From contig NC_092368.1 of the NCBI RefSeq assembly GCF_030848805.1, forward strand, positions 17,229,341 to 17,293,340: 64,000 bases of DNA. Direction: 5' to 3'. How positions within the stretch are numbered: the stretch's first letter is position 1; each line of letters opens with the position of its first letter. The position numbers and the translations under genes are program-made. A model generated the notes under the pieces. That model was not told the origin of the DNA. It saw only the letters and a list, made by a program, of their open reading frames with translations, and made no database searches. Source of the stretch: Temnothorax longispinosus (Eukaryota > Arthropoda > Insecta > Hymenoptera > Formicidae). Shown one piece after another: positions 23,621 to 37,705 of this stretch.

Positions 23621-25387
23621 TGCGAGCGGAGGCGACGGTGACGACGGCGACGACGATGACGAAGGTACGTGCGTGTGTGTGTGCGCGCGCGCGCTCGCGC
23701 AACTTTGTATGTGTATGTACCTAGCACTCGACGGTGGTATCGGCACGGCCGATACTCCTCACCACCTCCCTCTCCGCCACCACCTCTTCTTAGGCTATTC
23801 TCCGCTGCTTCCAACTAGCCTCTTCTGCGATTGTACGTGGAGCGAGAGCGAGGCATAGGCGACGGGATGGCATAGGCGCGTACCGCATGAAGGGACCGTC
23901 GTCTACCTTATATCTGTCTCCTTCTCTCTCCTTCCCCTCCTCCACCCTTTCGCCTCACTCACCGCGCTGCGCTCCGCTCCGCTCCGACAGCAGGCAGGCC
24001 CGTCTGTCACCGTTCTCTCGTCGAGCAGCAAGATGGCGGCTGATAAGTGGCTGGCTAGCTGGCTGACTGGCCCGATCCTGGGCCACGAGGCCCGCTCCGG
24101 GAACGATTCTCGCGGCAACGACAGGCGACGACGCTTCGGCAGGACCCGCCCGCCCGCTCGTTCGCTCCACTTCGCACCTATCTCTTTCCCTCCCTCTATC
24201 TTTCTCTCGCTCTCTCTCTCGTTCGATTCGAAAATTGGCGAGCCCCGCGCGTACCGTTCTCTTCCGCTGCAGGCCGCGAGGACACGCGAGGACGCAGGCG
24301 GTAGCGGCTACACGGGCCTGACGGGCCTACCTCTGGGAGAAACTTGGCGAGTGATCCCCGAGTGCGCCGCGAACGCGCGCAATCGATGACGAGTCCGGGG
24401 GAGACGGTGACGGCGTGACGGCGACGTTGCGCGCTACATACGCCGCACACCTACATCTACACCTACACCTTTATTATTATCATTATAGGCTTGGACTCGC
24501 GCGAGCGAGCGGCGCGGCGCTCATCGCCGTTGCCTGCGGTTGCCTGTTGCCTCACCTTCGAGAGGTGCAGCTGTTTCCGACGCCTCTCTTCTCCTTTCTA
24601 ATTATCACCTCGTTATATTAGCACCTCGACAGTCATTATTATTATCTACATGTAGACCTGTACCTCCTACACCTACAAATTTATCATTATTATTATTATT
24701 ATCATCGTTATAGATCTGGGCTTATCGCGCCTTTTAAAGCGCGGCTCTCTGCGACGCTTTAATTGTCCTCAATTCGCATTTCAATAAAGTATTATTGTTA
24801 TATTACCTTTGTGTAGACCTATATGACATATATTCGCTGCGACCCGGCGCACAAACGCGAGACGAAAATGAGTATTAGGAACGCGAACTTTGCCGTCTCA
24901 TCGCAATTAATCTGTCCCGCGTGTGACTCTCGCCCGATTAGAGATTTTCCGCATCGTCACAGCGCGTTCCCGCGCTGACAAACGAAAGACACGTTTTTCC
25001 TTCCTTCGCTCTGGAATCAACGTAGCGCGGATTATTACGTCACTTAATTAAGCGCTGGAGCAACATCAGATTATGTAACGACGAAATTTCTCGGAGTTTT
25101 TTTTACCTCTATCCTTCTTTCGCCTTTCAAATTCGATATTTCAAGTACGCGCGCGGCCGAAAAGATAGCAGCGCGATATATCGATTGTACGGTATCTCGA
25201 TTCTCGATCTGCCGAGGCGCCATTAATACGAATGGGGATCACGAAACGACGGGAGTTTGGAATGTTGATAAAACTTTACTTCAACAAGTATAAAAAGGAC
25301 ACTTCGAAATGTACATTACACCATTAAGCAACATACAAAACTTATTCTACGAGTATTCGTCGCGGATATAAAACTATTTACTGGTAT
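23621..25387. other. Khc promoter/5' UTR and Khc-ATM spacer
   Basis: 23621-24450 is strongly CpG-rich with simple repeats (GACGGCGACGACGATGACG; CGCGCGCGCTCGCG), fitting a promoter and 5' UTR of Khc on the minus strand. 24450-24720 holds short repeats of the CTACACCTACA type and TTATTATTATTATC. 24720-25387 is AT-rich and contains the ATM 3' UTR. Open frames in the GC-rich part show no protein motif and are rejected. Confidence 0.5.
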
Positions 25388-28300
25388 TCACAAGTATGGC
25401 TGCCAGCCACAGTAAACTCGGCACAGATTCGCGGGGTCTCGCGCTTCCTGCAGGAGTCTCTCGACCTGTCCGGAAACGCTGGACACCAGACCGTCCTCGG
25501 TGCCCTTCAGTTTCTGTTCGAGCCTCAAAAGAGCCCTCTTGGCGATCTTGTTGGTTTCCACAGGCGCTAAAGAAGGTGAAAATTTAGCGGATTAGGACGT
25601 CAGTCATAATTAATCAGGATAGTCTTACTCAACTTGGGCTCAAACTCATCGTTTTGTCTCGATTAATTTTTCTCACCTCGGCCACTGTTCTCCGACAAAC
25701 CCCTTACGACGTCGCTCTGCATCTTGCAGGCTTTCTCCGGCGTGATTGCCCACGTGAAGAGCGGATCGTATAGCAGAACTTGAAGGAGCGTGATGATAAT
25801 CTGCCTCTGATCGCGCAGCATTGTCATGGTCACTTCGCAACTGCGCCTCATGGTGCCCTCGATGCCAGAGGCGCCCATGGCAACCTCGATGTCCCTGGTT
25901 AGCCTACGATAAAGTAGACAACAACGATTGAAAAAAGATTACAAAGGTTTCGAGAATATTTGCTAAGTATAATAAAAATCTAATATTAAAAAAATTCCTA
26001 TATATACATATAGTTTCGCAGGCAAAATGATTTAGTATATGATGACTTACCTGAAAGGAATTGTCTCGGGAAGGGGCAGGACCTTGCCCTGCTCGAAAGC
26101 TACGCCAAAATCGATGTGCACCACCTCGGCGGTGCGCTCGTCGATGAGAATATTACTCAGATGTCGGTCGCCAAGACCCAGAATGTAACCCGCGATAGAT
26201 GTGGTGGCGACGCTGCGCGTGTATGTAAGAGTCCTCTCGACCCAGGTCTCGGGCGATCGATACTTCTCTACAAAGAAGTGATGAAACGCCGGCCTCATAC
26301 GTTTGCAGCACTCGAGAAAGACCTTCAGTTTCACCTAGGCAAACCGAAAGACAATAGAAGATAAAAGATAAAAGGTTTGAAAACGAAATCTCGAACGATC
26401 TTGATCTAAAAATTCAATTTTGTTCTGTAATTGTAACGGAAAACATTTTTATTCAAATACTGTTCTTAAAAAAACTATATTTAATTTAAATACTGTTCTT
26501 AATTAAAATATTGTTCATGCTTTCTTTGAAGAAAGATGATTAATATCAGAATTGTTAAAAAGTCAATACAATTTAGTCTTCTAAAAATATTAAATTTTCA
26601 AATGTTAAATTAAATAAATAAATAAAACTTAAGGAATTATTTTGTTAAAATATATTGTAATAAAATTTACGCCTTGAAAACAGTCTGTTAACAATTGAGA
26701 ATAACGGAAAGATTTTTAGTTATTATTTACCTCGTTCGATTCTTGTGCGGCATTCTTCAACTTGTCTCTGGCTGCTTCTGCAGTCAAGTCCCGCGGATAA
26801 TACTTCTTGTGCATCCCGGGCGTGCTCGAGCTACCTACCAGAGCCGCCGTGATGGGCACCGTGTTGTCGCACCATTCTAGCACGCCCGATCTCTGCGTCA
26901 GCGGCACCACTTTGTACGTTCTGATACGTAGATTCCGTCGTTGCGTCTCCTTACACGTGCGCAGCAGCGTGTTTATCACGGTGAATACCTGCTGCATCAC
27001 TGCGTCCTGCCGTAGGTCGTCCTTGCCTTTGACCAACTGCCGGCGCTGCACGCCGTCGGTGCCGACGCAGATGATCTTCTTGGGCGCGGTCACACCGCCG
27101 ACGAATTCGCAGGACTCCTGATACGATCTTACGCCGATTACGTCGTCGTAATTTCCCGATGGTCTCACAGGTAAACTCAGGGTCGGTAGGAGAACGTTGT
27201 TCAAGTTTTTGATCTGCAAAATAGATTAATTAACCTTAGAATCAGATTTCGCGATTTATGATTATTCTTTCCAGATAGCTATCGGAGTAACGACGAAAAA
27301 AATACCTTGGATATTGGCTGATCCCGCGGTATTGGGTAGCCTTTGTTGGTATAGCATCTACCCTTGGGTTGCCAATAGGCAAAACTCACTAGTGCCCGCG
27401 ATAGACTTTCCATTTCACGAACGATTGTTCGCACAGAGGAATCGGTCAATCGGCTGAGGAGCCTTTTAGCACCTAGCACGCGACGCTCTTCCTTCTTCGT
27501 GACTGTTGAACTCGGGTCATATTCGTCGTCGCTGTGCAGATTCTTCAGCGCCAGCACCACAGGCAGCGTGTGATACGGATGCTCTAGGGCGCACCGTTCG
27601 AGAATCCGGAAGATTCGCGCGGAGAAGCTACGTTGCTGCCTGACATCGTTGCTTATATGAGCGGCCAATTGTGGCACCAGCGGCACGAACTTGAACGACG
27701 GAATGATGTCTAGCTCGTCTAGCAGTTCTTCGTTCACTTCATCATCGTACATGTTGTCGAGCCAGAGTGCCACCAGTCGGAAGATTAATAGATTGTGTTC
27801 CTCGCTGCTGCGCAGCGTCTTTAGATAATACTTTAAAGCCTGTGCGAGATAGTTACGCTTTTCCTGCTCGATGTTCTTCAACTCGGCCGCGTCGTTCGTC
27901 GATTGCTTCTGGCTGATTATCACGGCGCGTTTAAGGTCCTGATTCCTCATCATTTGCGCATGGTCCACTTTATCCGTATTGCTACGAGCGTATTCTTTCA
28001 GTGCCTTGTATGTTGGGGAGTTCATGTACGTGCTGATCTGTTGGTATTGCTCATCGGCAAAGCGCGCCAGTGCAACCTATGACGAAAAAAGTATATAAAA
28101 GACACCGAGAAAATTCTTTTTTACTGACAAGTTAATTTAATCAATTGAAAAGTTGATTGCAATAATAAATAACTCACACAACAAAAATAATGCTCAAAAT
28201 TTAAGTAACTTAAAACAAAAGAGCAAAAGGGTAATTTTTTTCTTCGTAAATAATTATAATATTTAGTATAAAAGAAAGTAATATAAAATGCTTTATGTAA

Positions 28301-31300
28301 AGAAAATAAAGTTTATATAGTAATGATATAAGTCGACTTATGCTATTGTTACATACGCAACTTCTCAATTAATTCACTTTACGTTAGAACATTTTATTCT
28401 CCCACCTGTGTGTCGTGCAAGTTTCTGATAACATCGGGCGATTGCTCGTCGATAGCTTCGCTGATCTCAATGGATGCTAGATAATACTTCTGTATCACTG
28501 CCTGAGGATTCTCCGACTTGGTTTCCGCCATCCAATCACCATAGACTCGCAGAGCCTTGGCTCTCAGGCTTGGCTTCGGATTCTTCTTCTCGATTAGGCT
28601 CCGTAACAGATGACGCGCCATCATCTGCTCGCCATTCATCCATGTCAAGAGCGACTCCTGGTAGAGTAGTTGATTCTTCAGATTCATGGGCAGATTTTGA
28701 TGCAACTCAAGAGTTCTCAGCGCTCGGGTGGCCATCGAGAAATTGCCCTGACCCTCCGCGACCTTTACCAGGTCCAGGCAAGTTGCAAAAAATGCCTCCT
28801 GCACGTTTGGATCTGTCCACAAGGACTCGCGGATGCGGAACATAGTGATGCGTTGCCATAGGATTGGCTCCACGTGGTCGAATTGACCGATCAGACTGAT
28901 CTCGTGCTCGTTCCAGCGTTGCAAAATCTCGGAATATCTTGTTTCCGGCGAGTCAGCCGCCCAGCTCAACTGTTCGATCTCGCGCAGCAGCCGCAACTGC
29001 GACAGCTTTTGATTGACAATTTTGCTACTTTCCGGACTGATCACTCGTAGCTCATGGATCACGCTTTTGCGGCCAAACTTGATCCCCCGATCCGTGCCCC
29101 GCCGGTCGTTCTCGTGGAAGCACTTTAAGGCATTATAATGGTGAATGTGGAACGCGTTCTCCAGTGACTCCAGTCGCAACTGCTGAGATTGGAAATCGTT
29201 ATAATTGGCAACAGTGGCCTCGTTGACGGGCAGATCCCATTTGCTGAGTCTCCAGGCGCAGTCGTAACTAGAGGAAGAAATTTATTTATAAATTTTCATA
29301 CGCAATCTATCAAATCAACCACATACTTCATCTTTCTGTCTGCAAATTCTTATATAATTGTAATGCATATAATTGTAATACGTAATGCACCTAAATTTCT
29401 CATCCGGACTATCCCCCAGGAATTGCCACTGGAGAAATTGCAGTCCCGAACGGTGTAGCGCGCTTGCCATCTCCGTTCTGGCGTTTGCCAGCGACGAGTG
29501 ATTGTGGTTGGACAACTCGATGTCCTGCGCGAGCATGACCTCGTCCCAGCGATTGACACGGGCATAGTATTGTACACGGGAGTCGTGATCAAGCACATGC
29601 GACCATCCGGCGCCGGATTTGGCGTCTGGGTCGCTAATGTTCAGGTAGGTGTCCAGCATAATGTTTTGCAGCACCCGGCCAACCTCCGGCTGGCGTTCGT
29701 AGATGTAGTCGATCCTCGGGTCACTGCTGAAGTCCGGGTAATCCGTCGAGATCAATCCGCAGGCGAGTTGCGCGAATAACAGGGCCGTATAATACGCGGA
29801 GCACTTGTGCGCCGCTCTGGCCAGGTAGACGTAATCGAGTCTTAAGATCGCGCCGTCCGGCAGCTGGGCGCGCACGTGGTTCACCACGTCCAACATGCGG
29901 CGTACGATCTTTTGATCGCAGCTGTCGCCTTTCGACATCGGCGATGCAGTAGTTTCCGTCTCGTTGATCGCAAAGTGTTGCCTAGCAATTGATATAATTT
30001 GATGATTGGTATCAAATCTTGAAGTTTTAAATGCACCGAATTTTACTTTTTGAAACATTTAAAACTTCTTTAAAATAACATTGTCACTTGAAAGACGATA
30101 AAGCTCCCGGTATACTTCGCAGAGTTTTACAAAAATATTTAGATTATGTTAAGTTCCAAATAAACGTCTCACGATATTAGATCCTCCGTTTAAGTGCTTA
30201 TAAATAATAACAAATTAATAATACCTGAAGAATTTATTAACGCAGTCGCACATGGCATCGATGAAGCTGTCGTTTTTGTGAATGACGAGATAAACGATTC
30301 TCGGGAGAATCAGCTCGCAGAATTCGACGCTGAGTCGACAAACCAACAGGAAGTTCTCCAAATAGGAGTCTGGGAAGCACTCGGCGACACTGCAGGTGAT
30401 GTTGATAATCCACTCGGCGTAATTCTCGCTGTTCTGGACCGTCCATAGCGCGTTTTCTGGATTCATGATGACACGAAATCTTGCGGCGTCCACACGGAAG
30501 GATGTCTGCTTGCTGCAACGGCCGCGAGCGAACGGACGGATGTAGTCAATCTTCAGAGGTGCACACTCGAGGATATTCGACAGGTCCTTTGAGTACTTGG
30601 AGTCAAATAGTTTCTGACCGTAGGAGGTCGATAGCACCGCGTAAAGGGCATCGGCGCTAACCTTGAGCAAATATCAAAGTATATTACTTAGTCTAGTGTT
30701 TTTGAAATATCACATTTAAGAGAAATGCTATACTTAAATACCGATTAAAATACAGATTAGGAAAATATTTTGATGTAAATGTGGATTTTTTTTGCTCATA
30801 ACATTACAATCCAATATGATTGCAATAAGGGTACAAAATAACATAAGATTTAATTATATAATTATATCAGGATAAAAACCTTGCGAAGTTCCACTGAGTT
30901 CTCCACAAGAAAGCTCGTTAACATTGCGACGGATCGATAGGTCAGAGCCTCTATCGCGTAGTCTGCTTCCCGGACGAGACTTCCGGCCGGTCGCAGAGCC
31001 ACTGTGGAATCTATTGGGCCTAGTTCGCCAAGGCATTTGGTGGCCTCCATTGATACGCGCGGATTAGGCGATTCCGTCAGCTTGATGAGTCTGAATTTTT
31101 AAAAATGTACAATATTGTGTGATAGAATAAAGAATATGAAAAGTGAGATGACAATAGAAAGATATCAAGGAAAAAGAGATTAAATAATAATTATATACAA
31201 TAGTAATTCAAGTTTATAATAATTATTCGAATAATAATATTCTAGTAATTATTCGAGTAATAATAATTCGAGTATTATTATTCGAATAATAATTATATGC

Positions 31301-34300
31301 AATATTAACTGTAATATAAAACACATGTTTACCTAAATATCAACCGATGCAGGATATTAGCACTATCTTCAGGATACGGCCTCTCCAACTTTCGGTGCAG
31401 TTCCCGCAGTTCACTTTTCCTCGTCGACAGCTGCTGCGTGAAATTCGCGAGATCTTCCAGCGTGCACTCGGCGTTTTCCTCGCTCATAGCGTCCAGGAAA
31501 CGCTCCAGCTCGTCTTCGAGGCACAACGCAGATCCGTTTTCCAATCTGGCGGTGTCGTAAGCTTCCCTCGCATCCCGGAAGACTTCGTGATTCGGGAACG
31601 AGCCGAGTTTCGCGATGGCCTCTCGTAGCACGTCTCTTTGCTCCACCACAAGAAATCTAAGTAGACTCACGGCAATCTCGTTGACGTTGCTCATTTTTGA
31701 TTGTGCCAGGCCAATCAGGTTCGCCACGATGAACCGGAGAACGTCTCGGATCTCCGCGGCTCTCGCGGGCAACGCTTGTCTTAGGAACAGATCTAGGAAT
31801 TTGCAACATGCTGCGATGAACGTCTCGTCGCCGTCACTACGGTTCCTGGTTAGATGCAACAAGCTGTAGCACACATCCCGGATCAGGAACGCGGCCATCT
31901 CGTCAAAAACGGGTTTCGCGAGATCAAGCGTCAACCGTGAGCAAAAGTATATGTACTGATGCAGTCGCTTGAGCTTACCCTCGCGAGAGCGTGACGAGTG
32001 TATGGCGATCGCAAGCTGCAACAGCGTTTTTTGCAGCGTCGCTGGTTGTTGGTCGACCAGCGTGCACGTGTTTAGTAAGGTGTGCAGTTCTAGATAATCA
32101 AAGCACAGATCCAGAACATCTCGTAAGAAATGCGGCGGATCCATCGCCGGGAAGTGCGTGGACGAAATCGAGAGAACGCGTCTAAAGTCTTTCTCGTCGT
32201 GCAGCCGACGTATCAGTTCTACGAGAACGTCCTGCAGACGAGAACAGAATAGTTGTCTGAATTTGGGCGTGTCTGCAAACTCGTCGGTGTTGTTCATCAA
32301 CTTGCATATTATATCGACGGCTTCACTATCGGATTTAATAGCGCGTGATATCAGCCACACGAAGCAGGACGGAAAGACATCTTCGAAGATCTTGTTGAAG
32401 GCCACACCGGTATTTGTGCAAAAAGACATGGCTTCGTTGATGTTCGAAGTGCGCAATAGAACTGGGACAATGCAGTTGACATTCTTTTTAAAGAACTCGT
32501 CGATAGTCTCGCATCCTGTTGACAATAATAAGAGTTCGATCCTCAATTTAGCGAGCTTACATCAAGGACTAAATATTGAAATAATTCGCAGTATTAGATC
32601 AAATACTGGGTTTATATTATACATTGTATATGTATAAAATATTTTTTCTTTAATCTTATAAAACCTATAGGACCGTATATTAATAAAAGTCCTTAAAAAA
32701 TCCTTAATTATATTAATGGATGCCAAATATCAAAAATTTTCATAATATTAAGTCGGTAAATAACTGATTTTTTTTTATAAAACCGCTATTTGACGCGTTC
32801 TTACCCGCAAGCGTCCATGGAAAGCTCTGCAATGGATAATGCTTGATCCAGGAAGTCAGCAGATAGTTCAAATTATCCTCAATGAGCGACACGTATGTCG
32901 TCGTGTGCTGCGCCGCCGCCAAGAGGATCTTCCGCACCGTCTGCACATTCACCTTCTTCTCCGTCGTCAGTCGCAATATCGAAAATAGGGCGCGACCTTG
33001 AAGAATCCCGCTGGCGCACGCTACGGAGGCCATCGCGATCAACGCAGTAGCCGTCCTGGTTTCTCTTTCATCCCGCAGTTGACTCTCCACGAGATCGTCG
33101 CTATTTCATGGATACAAACAAAAAAGGAATTACAAGTGCTGGTACTCGCAGCGACATTGTTGCATATTATTCTGAACCATGTACACACAAGTATTGCTAT
33201 AAAAATGAATATTACAAGTTTTTATAAAAACAATTTATAAAAAATATTGCTAATTTATTTTAGTGTCAGATATTAGTATCTTCTTGTATCATATTTTAAT
33301 GTTCATACTTTTGTACATTAGAACTCGATTGTTGGGCCGTCTCGTCGAGCAACTTGAATACTGTTTCCTCCACTTTGACGAAAATCCGTTCCTTCCATTT
33401 ATGAGCGATGTTTCTGAAGGACAGGAGCTCCTGCAGGCATCGCACTGCTTGCGAACGGAGCACAAAGAGCGCATCACCGATATAACTGAGAATACTGTCC
33501 AGTATCGTCAGAACGTTGTCGTCGTCGCCAACACCAACTTGACTCCACGAGAAATCCTGATCGATCCGCACGCAGCTACATGCGCACTTCATGTAGCTTG
33601 TGTGCACGAGAATACTACAGTTTCTCTTATAAATACGCTTGTGAATCTGCTCGAGCGTGTGGATGATCCTTTCAGGCGAATAACCATGCTCGATCGCATA
33701 TTCAAAAAAGTCTGGCAGTAGATTCAACAGCCATCGCAACAATTCCTCATCCTTGCAACCCTTCTGGCTCATGTCTAGCAAAAGATTCAATGGCTCATTT
33801 TCGCACTCGCGCTGAATCTCGCCGTGGTCGCGCGCAACGAGCGACTCGAGGATCGTCAGCGACATCCTGGAGTCCACGTAGCTCGTAAAGTCCTGCTGCA
33901 GGGTCAGCAGGTTATGCATTATCTTTTTCTGCAACGTCTTGTTACAGTCCGTGTCGACGTGCAGAGCGCAAAAAGACGACAGAGCCTCCACTACCTGCAG
34001 ACGAACCGTACCTTCGCGTGGAAGGGGCTTCGAATCCGATGTTTCCAGACACATATCGGAACGCTTACGTCTTTCCTGAAAAGGTAGGATGAAGTCGCTC
34101 ATTAAAATCAATTTCTTCGTTATACGAGAATCTCTTAGTTTTCTTGCCTAGTTTACCTGAAAAGCGTTATGGTCCTCGTAATGATCGCATTTGTCGTCTT
34201 GATTCAGGAGATCGAATATGTTTTTTATCATGTCCATTGTAGATGCCAATACGATTATCTTAGCGATTTCTGTGTCGTAGGTTGTTCCATAGAGCATCTT

Positions 34301-37300
34301 CAATGCTCTAGTTACGCTAAGCCAGTAAATGTATTTGTACCTGCAAAGAAATATTTAATGTATCGAACGCATGCACACGTTTGTAAGAATTTAGAGCTGG
34401 AAATAGTGAGCAAAGAACAATAAAAGTTTAAGTTCTGCAATGAAAGTTGCAGTTCTGCTAATAGCATAACTACAAAAAAAGCACAAAAGCATCAAATGTT
34501 TCCTTCAATCACTTCTAAAAAAAAAAGAGAAACTAAAGAACTTCTTTCGTTCTGTTATGCTCGTATGCAATACCTGGCCCAATCGATTTTCGTCAGCATT
34601 TCGAAGCTGGTTTTCAGTTGTTTTTCCATCGCATCAATCAGTGGATAGTAGCCGACGGCATCTTTCGTCGTAAGAATGCCCAGCTGCTTCAGAGCGGACA
34701 GGAGTCTCGTCAGGAAGGCGAGCTTCATCAGTATGACATGGACTTCTGATATATTTTTATTTTCATTCTCTTGAATAACATCATGTATCCGCCTTTTTAA
34801 GAAGTTGAGCACCTCGTGTATGTAGGAGACAGGACTTCCAGTGTCAAGCACCACCCCGGAATCCTGTTCGACGTGCTTGTTCTTCGAACTCGCCGACAAT
34901 GTCACCTTAAATGTCAAAGACGCGTGACAGAGTTGCGGGAGATCTGTCGAATGGATGTCCTGTTGTGGCACGAAAGAGATCGCGCGCGTTTTCTCGCGGC
35001 TCTGCGAGAATTTCTGCTCCGTCCTGGTATTTTGTCTGTAACGAGAGCTCAGAACGAGGTTCACCGACAGCTCGCAGATGTCTTCGATAGTCTCGATGGA
35101 CAGTCGCGCCGCCAGCTTCTGCCATGGCATATTCAGCAGCCACTCCAGGAGGCGCGTCCTGTCACAGATCGGCGCCGTCATTGTCATGGGCGACGAGTCC
35201 AGCACCGACGTGGTCGCGTCCACCGGCAGGGAGACACGCTCGCACAGCTGTCGCAACGTGTGCACGCTATTCGGCGACCAGCGGATCGTTTTGGTCAGGT
35301 ACAACCTGAGGAGAGCGTTCGCATTTGGTATCCTATTGTACTTTATGAAGCAGCGAACTAACGAATGACCCGACTCCTCGTTTTGGTTCGCTCCTAGAGA
35401 TCTGCAAGGATATAATATTAATTGCGACATTGATATCAAGTCTATTTATAAAACCCAACAATTGATGTAAACGTTGGAAATAAATGTTACATGGCTAAAA
35501 ACAGTTATTTACAGATAATACATAATCTTTTCGTAAGTTTTAATATACTAAAAAGTAGAAAGTTCTTTAAAGGAAAATTTATTATTTTAAAATAATTTTC
35601 AAAAAAATTAATATTGAAATTTGAATTAGCACGCACCTAAGTAGCATGTCCCAGATTTTACTCCAGTGAATTGTGGCGTCCTGTATTTCCTCTCCATTAG
35701 ACATCTCGTTCTCCATGAGAACAGAGGCAAGTTTGTACAAAATGTTCATGACAGATTCGTCTCGAGATAGAGCAAGTTCCGTTAAGCGTTGCAACAAGGG
35801 CGCGAAATCTTGCGACCTCAAGCACTGTGGATATTTTCTTAGTGTTTCTGTCAGAATCCTTAATAACGACCACACTTCTTCGGGGCTGCTTTCCGTTAGC
35901 AAATCGATAACATTTTCAATTCTGTTCATCGTTCGTCTGCGTTTGGCCGATTGAGAATAACAGCCATCGAGAGATAAATTTACCGAGTTATCTATTATCT
36001 GTTTTATCACTGCAAAAAAATATGTAACACGTTTGTTAAATTAATAACTTATTCGTTTACTCATTATGCAATTAAATTATTCAAAATTGATTTATGTTGT
36101 ATTTTTTGCAAAAAATCCTAGTATTTAGATTAAAAATTTCTAAATATAATCAATAAAATAATCGATATTTTTTAAGCAATTTTTTAACGTGAAACGTTAA
36201 CTACATATATTTATGTTTTGTGTTGACAAATGGTACCTTCAGTGGAAAACTGAATAAAACTGCGCCACTGCACGTCCAATTTGCAATTTTCCTGGATAAG
36301 CAAATACATGCTACGCAGCAAATCCCTCCATTTGTCCCAGTCGAATGCATAAGCGCCATCGTCATGTTTGGATATACCCTCTGGATGGTGAATCTGCAGA
36401 AAGATCAACAGCAGCCTATATTTTTCCTCAGAGCCGTTCAAACGTAAGATATCCATTGATATGCTCTCGCTGAACTTGCAGAGAGCGATTCTGCATTCCG
36501 TTGTAATTTGCCTGCATACACTGCTGCTCAGTTTGTAGAAAGACTCTATCAACTGTTCATTGTTTGTCTTCACATCTTCAAATACCTTTTCTAGAACGTG
36601 AAATAATTTTACTTTGCATTAATTCTGAACGATATAGAATTCGTTAACAAAAATATACTAGCAAAATAGTTTAGAATAACCAAGTTCCAGCGTACCCAGA
36701 AACAACAGCAAATTCTTCACATGCGGAAGTAAATTGGTGTGCAAAAAAGAATGATCTATGATCATCTGCAACGCGTCTAACACGATGTGACTTTTGAGCT
36801 TTTTGTACAGCTTGGTACAAACAGTCAACAGTTCCCTCCATTGTTCCGTTGTGATATTACTGTGATTTGTACTCTTAGGCAATATATATTTCACCAATAT
36901 TCTTAGATATGTGTCTTGATAATGATCGTAGACCTTAGAATCCAATATCTGCAATATTATACCGACTATTTCACTGCCTCTCAGAAATTCAGCTGACCTC
37001 TCACTGGCACGGCGAATTGTGTCGATAACCAGATTATTGAGATGTTGTCTCTCATTGTTCTTGGCAGCCGTCTCTTTACTGGGTCTCTCTGCTTCCTACA
37101 TTGATATTGTTCAAGTTAAATGACAAAAGGTGAATAAAAATCACAAACAAATGATATAAAATATATTAGGAGATGCATATTCCATACTAGATTTTGATAC
37201 AATTCTTACATCGATAACTAGCTTGTGGGCGGTGTGTATAATACTGGACCAGTTGGCTCTTCCTGAAGCTTTCCTCTCTGTATTCTGACATATCTCCCTG

Positions 37301-37705
37301 ATAGCATCATCATCTTGATACAGATCTAATAGCTCGTTTACGCATTTCTGAAAGTTGACAGGATTAAGAAATACAGGACGATATATAAGAAATACAGGTT
37401 GTCTTGAAACTAACAGAACATGTTTTTAATTAAATTCCTTAACCAACTCTCTTAGAAAATTTGATATAATTCTGTACGAACAGCTGAATTGAAATATTCC
37501 GTATGTATTATGAAAATCAAGTTTGTCGTCTTAAATAATATAGCAGCTCTTTGTCGATTAACGAAACGGATGTCTGCAAGTAGGACTGTTTTTTCTAAAT
37601 AAAAACATATAAAAGCGGCAACAGAGTGGTTACCTTCTTATCGGTCAGTTTCGAGCTATCGGCTAGCTTCAGAATGCCGGTGATTCTCTCCGATATTCGC
37701 GACAT
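25388..37705 (-). CDS. ATM: ATM serine/threonine checkpoint kinase
   Basis: Nineteen exons: 37705-37634, 37347-37210, 37095-36681, 36590-36237, 36009-35637, 35401-34574, 34340-34157, 34075-33309, 33100-32805, 32515-31333, 31090-30880, 30661-30225, 29981-29391, 29267-28406, 28076-27306, 27213-26731, 26334-26051, 25903-25677, 25566-25388. Together 8655 bases, 2884 residues, exactly in frame. The N-terminus (MSRISERITGILKLADS, KLTDKKKCVNELLDLY) looks like the TAN motif. HEAT-like helices follow, then a FAT region (28406-29981, e.g. YDCAWRLSKWDLP). The PI3K-like kinase spans residues about 2490-2825: KGKDDLRQDAVMQQVF, catalytic loop ILGLGDRHLSNILID, metal-binding VHIDFGVAFEQGK, and LTRDIEVAMGASGIEG. 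FATC ends NLCRVYCGWQPYL. ATM senses DNA double-strand breaks and phosphorylates SQ/TQ sites. The fly orthologue is tefu. Length is close to other insects. No inactivating break is seen. Confidence 0.95.
31190..31310. repeat. AT-rich inverted repeat in an ATM intron
   Basis: AATAATTATATACAAT near the left and ATTATTATTCGAATAATAA with TTATATGCAATATT at the right make an imperfect palindrome of TTATTCGAATAA units. Low complexity; it lies in the intron between the 30880-31090 and 31333-32515 exons. Confidence 0.6.
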